Shown here piece after piece: positions 52,957 to 64,000 of a DNA stretch of 64,000 bases. The notes beneath the pieces were generated by a model. The model ran no database searches. It saw only the letters and a program-made list of their open reading frames with translations, and was not told where the DNA came from. The stretch comes from Urechis unicinctus. Its lineage: Eukaryota; Annelida; Polychaeta; Xenopneusta; Urechidae. The DNA is taken from the NCBI GenBank assembly GCA_034190875.2, contig CM067348.1:3822404-3886403 (forward strand), read 5' to 3'. Position 1 is the stretch's first letter, and the number at the start of each line of letters is the position of its first letter. Both the position numbers and the translations under genes were made by a program.

Positions 52957-54600
52957 ACTTAATAATTCCTAAGTGAAGCGTCGAAACCTACACCCTCATT
53001 TTTGGCACATTGAAACATGCTGGTATTTGTCATTGCTCGTTGGCTATCTATTGCTAATTGACTACTCTCGTGATGTTTGTTTGAATCATTATTTGTAACC
53101 TTTAAGTAGTGCTGACATAATATTTGCTATTTACAACGAAAAGTGTTCTGTTTATTTGCTCTAAAAAAGACACGTTTAAGTGGTATGTTTCGTGTTGTCA
53201 TGCAAAATAATATAACGATGCTTATTTAGTTCAGGATCGATGTGTTGTCTTATAGACGCCATACTCTATCAGAACCTATCCCATTAGCAGAATTACTGAT
53301 CAGGATCCCGCCAGTCAAGTTCTATCGCTAACATATGTGGGTGCTACTTAGGGTGATTTTGAAGGCAAAATCTGCAATCAATGTGACATCATTAGACTCT
53401 TACGTTGAACGAGACGCCGTTAAGGTAATCAAATCGATTGCAATGCAATTGTGATGTCAAACTTGCTACTTGGCAAACAATATTTACAGAAGAACAAAGC
53501 ATGTATTTATCATTAAATATTAGCGTTTGCTTTGTTTGCTCTGTTAGCTGCATGAATTTTAGCGGCGCATGATTGATTTCGTACAAATATTTCAATTGAC
53601 AGGACAGTTAGTCACAGGTGTTACACTAAGATTGACACTCTTCCAATACCATTATGTACACTAATTTACAACTTAACAACGCACCTGGTCTCTGTGATGG
53701 GCATGGTCAACAATGGCAGTCAATTATCAGCAGGTAGCAGGTAATGTGAGTGACACCATGTTACCCTATGCTGATCAAGTGAACTGCTACCGTGTGTACA
53801 ACCGTCGCTCTGTTCGAGCAAAGCATATAAGTCCTTAATCCAATGGAATACATCAAATCTGGATACGGGATTATGAATCGAATGGCATATGTCATATGAT
53901 TGACATTATCTAAGGATAGCATGATTTTATCTCCCGGCAGTTAATTGTCCATTCTTTCGCATGCCAAGCGCAGGTCTGCTGATTTTACTTTGTACGTCAT
54001 GGTTGTCAAGAAGATCAATTAAATATCTAATTAATTACCTGGGTTAATACGTGTACGAACAGATTGGTCTATTATCCAACGGATAATTTGATATTCTGGT
54101 GTTACACCTTACTTGGCAAAAAGCCCCACGCCAATCAATTGGTTTTGTTCTCCGTCATTATAACACAAGCATGTGAAGTTGTATTTGAAAGCATGATGTT
54201 GCATCTCGTTGGTGCTGATACATGTTTTTAGCAGTAAAATATGCATTGACGACTTAAACGCTAGCTCGCAGCACTAGTGAAAATTACTACGGTACACATT
54301 TTTGTTACACGGCAATATGATCATCTTTAGCTAGAAATGTGTGATATTCAACAACAGTTACCCGGTGTTTTGGTGCCCTTGATGTGTTGTTCAGGAGCTG
54401 GTCAAGAGTGTTTTGCATAACTTCACTCCGCCGTAGTTCTGTCGCGAACTGTTAGTTCCGATAACACATGTTGTTCAGTTCCCTCACCCTAAATGAGTTA
54501 ACTTTCCGTCACGATACATAAGCTACATTTGATAAGCTCGTCAACCACGCTGACTGCAGCATTATAGGACTGGTCGACTATGTATTCGCTTTATTGTTCA
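52957..54600. other. No feature seen
   Basis: No recognisable gene, RNA or repeat. The one 67-residue minus frame (53392-53595) shows no motif. Confidence 0.45.
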
Positions 54601-54862
54601 ATGTGTGCATCTGGTCACGATGACTAGTCTGTATATCAGCGGCAAAACAGAACAGGCAATATCGCTCTTGGCATATATTATTGCATTCTTGTGATGATCT
54701 ATGTCCAGACAATTCTATACATATTGCCATAGCATTTAGTCTGCATAATTCCCTCAGCAACGCACCAGTAGCACTCGTAGACTGACACTGTAAGAAGCTG
54801 AATCATGGTGGAAAAATGAGAGACACACATACGTATTGCAGGCCACGTTTATTAAGCATTCT

Positions 54863-55006
54863 CACACTGGTATATTCATATGTTAATGTAATGGTTACAT
54901 ATGACCTTGAATCCCAACAGGGTGGCTCCAGTTTATCCCTAGCCGTTTGCGCTGTTGACATGGGAATGAGATAATTGGCTTCTTAGTTCCTCAAGCACAT
55001 TCATGG
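54863..55006 (-). repeat. Shared core module, inverted
   Basis: The reverse complement reads gtgcttgagg, then aattatctcattcccatgtc, gggattcaaggtcatatg and taaccattacattaacatatg. It is closer to the family 1 module (taaccattgcattacaatatg) than to its family 2 neighbours. It lies inside copy S2, which also has a direct family 2 module at 57069. Confidence 0.7.
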
Positions 55007-57068
55007 GTTGTCGGCCAATCTCTTACTAATCTTAGGTCATTTTCATTCCACCACCTACCTTAACGCAGATCACAATAAGAGTCCGCAATCATAAGAAAAG
55101 GCAAAGCGGCCATAAACTTTTTCATGAAATCGTTTAATTTCGTTCATGAAAACTCGATTGATCAACCATACACTCCAACATAGAACACATTAACGTCTTA
55201 AATCTGGCACAAAACCATTCAGGTCATTAACGACAACGTACTGTTTTCATTTAGAATGAGTATTGATGTGCAACAAACATTATCCCCTGCTAATTGTCGA
55301 CGCTACGGCAAAGAATAGAGCTCACTTAAAAGCCGCGGCGTTATCAATACCACCCTGGTTGTAAGTTGTGTTTTTATACAGAACTATAATGAGATAATAG
55401 ACCAATTATGTAGAATTTATTTCACTAAAATATCAGCAAATATTATTTTACTTATTCAGTGTAATGTTGTTTAGCTGCTAACTGATAATAAGCACACGGA
55501 AAGCCATGGAGAATTATTGTTATCGTAATCTTACTACGTAAAGAGTTCAGGTAACTTGCTGCAAGGATGTCGGTAGAAGGCAATAACGGTGAAAGGAAGC
55601 GCGTCGTACATCAATAGGTCTACACTGCTACACTACACCGAATATCACTTTCAGTTGCAAAATTAGCAATAAATTCAGTAATTTGACAGACTTATGTGCT
55701 CATTATCTTAATTATTTTTACTGATCGAAATATATATGTACAATAATAAAAATTATGTAATGGAATCTTAGATAGATTTACCCTTTCCACCAATTATAAA
55801 TGGCTTTCAAAACGCAAAAAGCACTTCCTAATAAGAATCAGATCTGCACAGATCATATGTGCTTTGGCAAGGACAACGTTCAGGGATGAGTTGATATTTT
55901 CCGCAGAGTGGTATGTGTTTGATATGTAAGAGCTCGGGCTATAATTGCTTCCTCTCAATGACTGCCTCTTCACCAGATTCTGCTATTTGAACAACTATGG
56001 GACTTATATATTGAATGCATGCATGTATATTAAAAAGTTTTGCAGTCCAAACGGTAGGTGAGAAAAGTATTTAGGCATTATATGGTTTAGTTCACAGCCT
56101 CTGTATTATTTTGTCTGGCACAGATATTGCAAAAGTATTTTTCCATTTGGGAGTTGTGATGGGTTATTTTGAGGTGTTGCAGAGCAAGTCGTACGGCTAT
56201 TTGAAGTCGTCGCACACCTTTGCTTCGTGTATTTGCTCAGTGGTTACATGCTTCAGTTTTGCAACATTGTGAATAATAATGATAGATATTCTGTACAATT
56301 GGTGACCAACAAATGAATTGATTTGACTGCTACATAAATGACACGCCTATGAGATAAGCATAGATTTTTCAGTTAGCGTTCATATTGATACGATAGATTA
56401 CGTCGGACTAAGATCATATATTAATGAAGCATAGTTGTAGAACACATACTAATATGTATGCTATTGTTAAGTATTCTGAAGCAGTAACACATTCACATGT
56501 CTCGGAGTGCATTGTTTTCAAACAAATAACCACCTGACAAATGTGGCAAAGACCAATACTCGAATACATTAGTTTTAAATTATATTGCGATTCTGACATG
56601 AATGGGGTTTTATCAGATTTGTGTCTAGCGTACTCTTACGTCTGGCTTATTCACGGAGAGTTACTTGAAGTGTCATGCAATCACCATTTACTCAAACTTC
56701 ATTTTAACATCTAACCAAACGTACATTCATGCACTGCTTGAGCGTCTTTATGAATTGTCCATTGGATGACTCAAGTCGAGTATGTTTATATCCCACACAG
56801 CTTGTCTGCTAGTAACCGGCATTCGCCACACGTAAATAACCATCTATCTTCGGTAGAATTGCAATCACGCATCACATTGGTGATGTTTTCTGTTTGAAAG
56901 CGGTAATCATCGTGGATTTCTCCAAAACACCTAATAGATTGGCATATTTGTAACATGGCAATGGATGCTGCAAATGCGTCATTTGCCTGAGTTATTGCAG
57001 TGCCATCGTGCATTCAACAATAATTGAATAAAATATGGCGTTTGCCCCAGGGGGTGCTGCATAACCAG

Positions 57069-57220
57069 TTGTGCTTGAGCAACCATGCATCTAATCATCC
57101 CATTCCCATGTCAATATTGCGATTTCGTCACCAATTCAAGGGCTGATGTTAATCAAGTAGCGACCTAGTGGGCTTCAAGGCAGTATAAAGCAATCCAATT
57201 AACATGAGCAAACGTATTAA
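57069..57220 (+). repeat. Shared core module, family 2 version (third)
   Basis: gtgcttgagcaaccatgcat, catgtcaatattgcgatttc, gtcaccaattcaagg, and after a short extra stretch gggcttcaaggcagtataaa. Confidence 0.7.
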
Positions 57221-59502
57221 ACTTCGTTCAGATCTTACTAATTAAGGCCATGAATTATAACAGCAGGCATCTGGTCGCACAGGACACAATCTGTGATTCA
57301 TGCAAGATAAATGTATTACGTCCATCAGCAATACTATTGCTTAGAGTATTGTTATGTTCTAGAACGGAATCGTCAAACGAAAGCAGCAATGTATGCCTAC
57401 ACCATTGATGTACACTCTATTTGCTAATATGTGCATTTGTTCACGCACGATAACCACAGGTAGATTGAAATAAAATGTAGCATTTTTATATCGCACTCGA
57501 ACATTGTGTCGCTATCCAGTTTCACATCTTGCGCAGGGCAGTATAAGAAGTGAACCAATTGATGCGCATATCATTTACAAGAAGGACATAGGTTCATTTA
57601 TCATCAAAACTGCTGCCATTTGAATGATATGACAGCAGTTTACAAAAGAAAGAAGTTAATTAACCATCGCGGCTATGATAGGTGCTTATTAATTCGTAAC
57701 ATCGTTTTGTTTGGACGGATTCGGCTGATCTTTGTACAATTCAAAATTGGGTCATGATTCACTGAGTACCTGCAATACAGATATAATCAAATTGCATATT
57801 GTCAAATGCAATAATTTTCTTCACAATTGATATTGACCAAGCAAGGTCACACTGAGAGTCAAATCGTTGCCAGTAGGCAAGTATTCATCCCAACGATCCT
57901 TCGTTAGTCAGCTGTGTACATGCATATACCAGTCGCAAGATACTATGATGACCAGCGTGTCGTTCTTGCAACATCCTCATCGCCGCTTTGGATCAATCTG
58001 ACAGGAGCTTCCTCATTTAGGTTCGCGAGCGATCATGCCCCATTAATCTGGTTATATTTTGAAAACAATAAGCATTGACAGATTCCAATAACAGTAAACA
58101 TACGCCAAGGGTCGGCAGAGGTGTCAACATGCACCCCATGTATGCAAAACGATATTGGACCATGTTAACATCCCATGAAAAAAGGTGCGATCCATGGGAT
58201 ACCCGATATACGCCTATTATATATTTTATCTCTGTAACGGCTGTAGATGACGTGGCTGAATTTATTCCATGAGACAATACCTGGTACCATAGAAAAGAAT
58301 TCTGCGTAATAACAATTCAAAATGTAAGAGAGCTTGTGTGTACAATTAACACCCAACCAATCAAACCAATCTTACATAATCTATACCGTTTAAACATGTC
58401 TGCACTACTTTCACACGGATTGGATGATAACCTCCAACCGACTGTTTAAAAGACAGATATAAGGGATTTGTCGCAGGCAAACACTTGGTAGTTTATATGC
58501 ATCCTGGTCATCAAACACGTTTTCCACGCATCATACTATTCAATAATCAAGTAACTTAATGGTAATATATTTGAAATCTTACAGATACTCGTCGCCCCAA
58601 TGAGGACAACATTTACAGCCAGCCGTATTTTGATTTAGTTAGCATGGTTATTGGCCATTTGTTTACCCTCGATATGCTATAATCGGTCTGCAACGTCTTT
58701 AGTGCCGAAAACCTAAGTAGTCAATTGTGACATCATAATATATGGCACATCTACATGTTTAACAATAGCAGGTCCATCCGGCATTGCTCAAGCTTATGTA
58801 TTAGGGTGGTATGCATCAACTCAATACTAGGGATCATTTGAACATTGTGTAAATATGAGTCTTGCCCCTGACGATGCTGTCAATATTTTTTATTTACCTA
58901 CTGTGCGATGTACAAACTGCACTATAATAGTCTGATGTTTTGGACCTAAGAGAACATTATACTTTTTATTTACACGGCAGCGGGTTTATTGAGTATGCGT
59001 TCAACAACAATTAAGATAGAACTCCCATTACACATCACTGTGGTCCTTGATTTTTGGTAAAAAACATAAGTGAAACAGTAACATACAATACTGCGATTAT
59101 GTCGACTCCATCAGTGTCACTAGTAGGTGCTTTCATTTCGGCAAGGTATGCATGTCACCGTGTAAATAACATACAGGCATACAGAATGGTCGATGGATTA
59201 GGATCAATAACTTAACATTTATATGGCCATAATGAAAACAATTACGGCATGCGCCGTGGACAAAGCCGACGCCATATCATAATAACTGCTGTCGGAAAAG
59301 AGCGTGTTGGATAATGATCATATTACTGTTGAGTGCCAAATAAACACTTTGCCAACACACCTACGCACCACTGTAACGATACCCTACAGATGATCTGAAT
59401 TATAAACCTCAGCTTCCCAGAAACACGTGTTGTTTTACCTTACCCACGTAAACCATTCAAAACCTGTCCACGTGAAAGCTTTTTTTATGTGACACATCAC
59501 AA

Positions 59503-59523
59503 CCTAACCCTAACCCTAATCCT
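59503..59523. repeat. Short interstitial telomere-like run
   Basis: cacaacctaaccctaaccctaat contains about three ccctaa-type hexamers, the common animal telomere repeat. It is too short to indicate a fusion point by itself. Confidence 0.6.
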
Positions 59524-60740
59524 ACGAAAAGTTCATCCTGATAATCAATAGACTAAGTAAAGTAATAAAGTTTAAGTTTTTCATGTGACAACCTACGCTT
59601 GAAGTTTGCGTCATTTCGTCAATACGATATCACAGTATTCAAATTGTTAAAACTGCTGGCCTATGTACAGTATAACGTAAATTGTAAGCAGCAGGTACAA
59701 GGTAAATTGACTAATCGTCTAGGACATTCTAATGGTATGATGATATGACATTATCCCTATTTATAACAGGTACCGCTTGTCTGAACAATGGCTCTCGAGC
59801 TGCAGACAAAACCAACGTGCTTCCAATAGATACTACCTCTACATCGGGTACAAATCTTTTATTACCCGCGCTAAATACATATTGAACATTCTGTCGCGAT
59901 TTTGTATCGAAAGCAGTCGCAGTATTCTTATTGATGTATTCAATCCAACAATGTCTTAATAGTTCTATTGTATGTGCTTATCGATTCGCAAGATAATACA
60001 GGTTGATCTGGCTATGGCGTCGTTAGTATATTACTGTCCAAGGTCCATATTCTTTGCAATTCTTTGCTTTCGATATCGGGTATGCATAGCCGCCATGTAC
60101 GCTGTTTTTGTGAGATGAATTGATGGGCACCCTAATATAATCAATGGTCTCTTTATCAGCAACATGCAGTGCTACCTTTGTTATTGGATATCCCGATTAC
60201 ACACATTCATTCTATCATGCGATTAAGCAGACCCTGTGGTAAAGATGTTTAACAGATGTATGATCACAAGAGTCCAACTCAACGTCCCTTGGGCTGCTAC
60301 TTCACTGCAATGGCGTCAATGTTAATGGTGTATATACAGAGCAATCAATTAAAGCTGTCTGGCAGGTCGTGTTAACATCTGGCGTCCCCCTCCCCCATTT
60401 TATCAGAAAATACTCATCTATATACCTCGGCGCTTATATATAAGCTTCAGTTTGTTTCAAATCGTTTTAAAGGGAACCAGCATTTACATGTGTACGGTAT
60501 GTATTTATTTGAGTGTCGCACCTGGCATTACACTGCTTATTGTTAATTGATCGACTGAATATTAGTTATTCAATCTAGGCTGATCAGTGTGCATACTACT
60601 ACAGTATCTTCAGTGGTTGTATCAATATGAAAACTTCGAGCCCATGAAGAAGAAATATTTCGTACTTCCGGGTTTATGGGCACATTAGATTAGCAGAATG
60701 TAAAATTAGGAATGATTTTATGTCATTGAAATATATGCGT

Positions 60741-63480
60741 TAATTGCTTAAGTCAAATAAATGTTACACGATACAAAGTTTTATGGTAATTACATAATTT
60801 CGGTGGTGTTTAAGTGCAAAAATTGTTGTTTTTATTAACTTTTAATAGACGGGTATTATCCCAATGCATTACATAGTCGATCTATATGACTTCATTCAGT
60901 GCATGAATGACGTGATTGACCAACTGAAGTTAATCAAATGATGAGGTAAAAGAAAGAAATATTCAAATGCAGGAATTATCATTGAAAACCATGAGGCTCG
61001 GTTTGCGTCGTCTGGAGCTGATATGTTTACGTCTAACTTCTCACATGTAACACAATGCTCATCTGTCTAATACTAAAAACTTTTAGCATCTAAAAAATGT
61101 GCTAAATCTCGCAAAATGTGGAGAACCTGTAATGAATTCGGCAAAATTTTATTTGATCGTATGCAGAATCTGGAGTGATACAGGATTGATATTTGTACTT
61201 ATCATTCATATATTGTTGTATTTACGTTTATAGGGCTATACCTCATATACCATGCATTGAAGTACCGAATTGAAAAGATTATGCGTTGTGTTTTAAATGC
61301 CTTATAAGATTCAACGAGGCTGCACGAGCCAATAAAACGCAAATGTTTGTAGTGCAGTCTTTTGTGTATAACCATAAGTGATTATTAAATCCATTGATAT
61401 ATGTTTACTTATATTGGAAGCATCTTTGTTTAATATATTCTGCAACCACTAATACATTTAAGAAGCGTTTATATTCACGAGCCATTCACTTAATTGCACA
61501 TTGAAACACATGATTACAGTTACGATATAATCCGGCTAATATACTGATGTGGGTGGGTATTGACACTGAAGTTGACGGGCTGACTGCTTATAACAATGGC
61601 AACAGATGGCGCGCTCCCTCAACTTTCAATGATCACCGAACCTCAACTTGCATGTTCGTCAGGGTGGTAGGGACCAAACCTGGTTGGCTTTTACAGTGAA
61701 AAAGTGCTTGACCGAGTCAGCAGTTTTTTTCCTAAGCACTTGAGTCCCGAGTTGGTGTAATAGTGGCCTGTGTAAACTATAGGCAGCCAATGGACTTGTG
61801 TTCTTTCAGCCTCTTCTGCGTTGATGGGGATGCATTGGATAGTACTTTCTAACCTGGTGGTGGTGAAACCAAGCCCAATATACAGGCCATTTAAGTCATA
61901 TGATATGAGTACCTCTAAGTCCCCTGTGGGTTTTGTTTGTGCAAAAGTGGCAGGGTTGCATTTTGTTGCTTCATCCCTGTTCATATGGTCGATAAAAGCC
62001 TAATTTACCTGCAGATTGGCAGAGATCTGAAGAATATATCCTTCTGATCGCGGCAGCTGGCGCTCTGTGTTTATTTACAGAGCTAAGATACCATGCAACA
62101 AGAATCGCCTTAGCAATTGATAGGGCTTATTTCCATAAAGGGAGTGAAAATCATATATATATAAAGTCATCAATGAAAAATATTATTAAAAATTATTTTG
62201 TGAAGAAATGATCAAAGTAACATAAACATATTTCGATGCTCTTTCCTAATAGCGCAATTAGATAACAACCTATATCCAAAGAGATTGATAAATAGCACGT
62301 ATTGTTACATTCGCCGTAAATTGCATACTGGGTAATGACTGGCCGGCCGTTGGGTAGTCAAGTCACGAAAACTTAATGATGAGGTACAGTTGACTCAGTG
62401 ATGATTGCATTAAATGACATAAGATACCTTATCACACTGATGTATTTAGCTACGATAGCATAGTACCTGTATGGATGACGTCCACTTTTTCAGGTTTCCA
62501 TGTGTTATTTGCGCAGAACATTTCTCCAATATTGTTTTTTACTATGCTTTTATGCATCAACCACTGTTTGGACTGTAACTTAGTCTTACTATTTTGACAA
62601 TATCCAAATATATCTGCTATACATATTATGCCATTTATACCCAAACTAAATGGAATATAATCATATTAATTAACCCATGTATGCGGATATCATGTATTGC
62701 GCAGAACACATTATACATACAAGGAAATAATGGCTTAGTTAACACCGAGGCAAGATTTCTCATGACAGGGGGCATCTCATATGTTTGGTTGCGTGTTTCC
62801 CTACGTTGATGAACGCATTATTCCATATGCATTGAATAACGTATTCACTGGCACATTTATGGTGACATTTGATCGTGTACGCCTCTTTAACATTGTGCGT
62901 TTGACCCATATGCTGTTACTTATAATCTGTGCTCGCTGGTCGTCGTGCGTCAAGGCGACTGACCTGTTATCCTTATTAGCTCACATGGAACTGTGGGCTT
63001 GATTGTCGACCTCCTTTCTCAATTTGCACAGACCTTGATTTTGTACAGAATAACAGTTTAGTCTTTTGAAGAAGTGCTGTGGTCCTTTCCTGGTGTACTT
63101 CAAATATTGCCATTATCTCGAAACAACAAAGTATAAATGCAGTAGGCTGTCGAACTATACCTCCGTGTTGATTGTGCACGATTGTGTCGTTATTACCCCC
63201 GAACATGGCTATTGCCAAGCACATACTATGCAATGAGAGCTCATTTTAATGTATTTCTCACCAGGCTACTCCAAGTTGTTACCAGATTATAATGAGTTCC
63301 TTGATAACTCAGTAGATAATGAATAATGGATAGCAAATCTTGTAATGACTAAAATTAAGAAGCAAAATCATGAGTAATGATATTTACAAAACTAAATGCG
63401 TCGAGAGCAATACGTAATCGTAGGGAATATAGGATTAGTTGTGTTACCGATATTAAGCATCTCATCTAAGCAATTATAAC
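60741..63480. other. Mostly featureless; one GC-richer island
   Basis: AT-rich DNA. Around 61540-62060 the base composition becomes more balanced and a 97-residue minus frame (61691-61984, beginning MNRDEATKCNPATFAQTKPT) is open. I do not recognise its family; an exon or a transposon relic are both possible. Confidence 0.35.
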
Positions 63481-63486
63481 GTTGCA

Positions 63487-63881
63487 TTGCGTCGCGACAG
63501 ATTCCATACAGTCCACATATTTGCCTTTAGTACGGGTGTACCCGTAAAAAATGAAGATGGTAAATTTACGCGGTTATCACGCCCTCTCGTCGGAACAAAT
63601 GAATGGCAGTTAGGAGATGATTATGCCTATCTATCTGGTTCTATTTCTCTTATGCCCATCCCTTCATGGTATTCATTGAAGCGGGGGCGCGTCCGAAGCT
63701 GCCCGAAATATACCCTACAACGGATGTTACAAGTGACACTTTATTATTAATTTTATATTACTGCGGGGCGGGGGGGGGGGGGGGGCTACAACTTTTGTTG
63801 ATTTCCATTATTTTAGATAATATGGCGCTTGATTACGAACTATGCATTACATTTTGTTTGAGCACGAAATTATGCTTCTAG
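63487..63881 (+). other. Unassigned overlapping open frames
   Basis: An 87-residue frame (63487-63750) includes VPVKNEDGKFTRLSRPLVGT and NEWQLGDDYAYLSG, which look more protein-like than the surrounding frames. A second frame (63666-63881) overlaps it, with EAGARPKLPEIYPTTDV. I cannot assign a family. A frameshift or an exon end near 63670 would link the two readings, but this is speculative. Confidence 0.25.
63769..63785 (+). repeat. Poly-G run
   Basis: About 17 consecutive G after gcggggc. It is a G-quadruplex-prone homopolymer and a frequent sequencing or assembly trouble spot. Confidence 0.9.
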
Positions 63882-64000
63882 TTGATCATGGTCGCTTGTT
63901 CTGGATGACGTTATGTCAGTGAATTCCGGTCATCAATCTATTCTACACAGGGGACTGTTATGTTGTATTCATTGCGTCGTCAGATGCTGGTATTCCTCGC

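Larger units (their letters stand above)
54610..60740 (+). repeat. Family 2 repeat, copy S2
   Basis: Diverged copy of 41850-48000. Blocks align through 57260, and further weaker blocks appear at about 57660-57740 (matching about 46100) and 60555-60710 (matching about 46190-46330). Intervening stretches, for example 57750-60500, have no partner and may be insertions or unique DNA. No conserved coding frame was found. Confidence 0.6.

Noticed and set aside
59503-59523. Ancient telomere or chromosome fusion point
   Set aside because: Only about three hexamers with no flanking array; chance or a tiny repair-inserted tract is enough.

Overview
The window reads as non-coding, repeat-dense nuclear DNA from an invertebrate animal, probably marine; I cannot name the species. 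The reasons are long AT dinucleotide tracts, decayed non-LTR retrotransposons, a tRNA-derived SINE with target-site duplications, a spliced THAP gene remnant, and no bacterial gene structure. Most open frames are short and sit in repeats whose other copies break them.

Layout. 1-37900 is built from several copies of one complex repeat family (family 1). An old layer (1-4250 against about 5730-8040, period about 4.7 kb) is overlain by a recent head-to-tail duplication: copy A 3800-11405 and copy B 11406-18565. Sequence following the family continues at 18566-21283 and contains a SINE at 19486-19745. A diverged direct copy lies at 21284-27340, an inverted copy at 27410-29800, and another direct copy at 30175-37900. 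The last is split by a 4.3-kb decayed LINE (31406-35733) encoding a coiled-coil ORF1, and an ORF2 with a Cys-rich finger, an AP endonuclease and a reverse transcriptase. A second, much older reverse-transcriptase fossil lies inside copies A and B. 37900-41850 has no gene I can recognise; it holds a strand-switching AGATAT/ATCTAT tract (39925-40500) and a 26-bp minisatellite.

41850-60740 holds a second repeat family (family 2), with copies at about 41850-46750 and 54610-60740. Within it a 1.6-kb segment is tandemly duplicated (45441-47055 and 47056-48691). A module of about 130-160 bp is shared by both families and occurs at least eight times, once inverted.

The most gene-like part is 48600-51170. 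A decayed three-exon open frame resembling the cytosolic P2X7 C-terminal-like domain runs on the plus strand. It meets tail to tail a minus-strand THAP-domain protein remnant that keeps its N-terminal zinc finger and C-terminal tail but has no middle. A CRE-like site lies about 120 bp upstream of each presumed start. The upstream 1.6-kb tandem duplication also copied the P2X7-like gene's presumed promoter without its gene. The pair could be a decayed two-gene DNA transposon or two host-gene relics; that is inference. 57300-64000 shows only weak repeat homology and unassigned frames.
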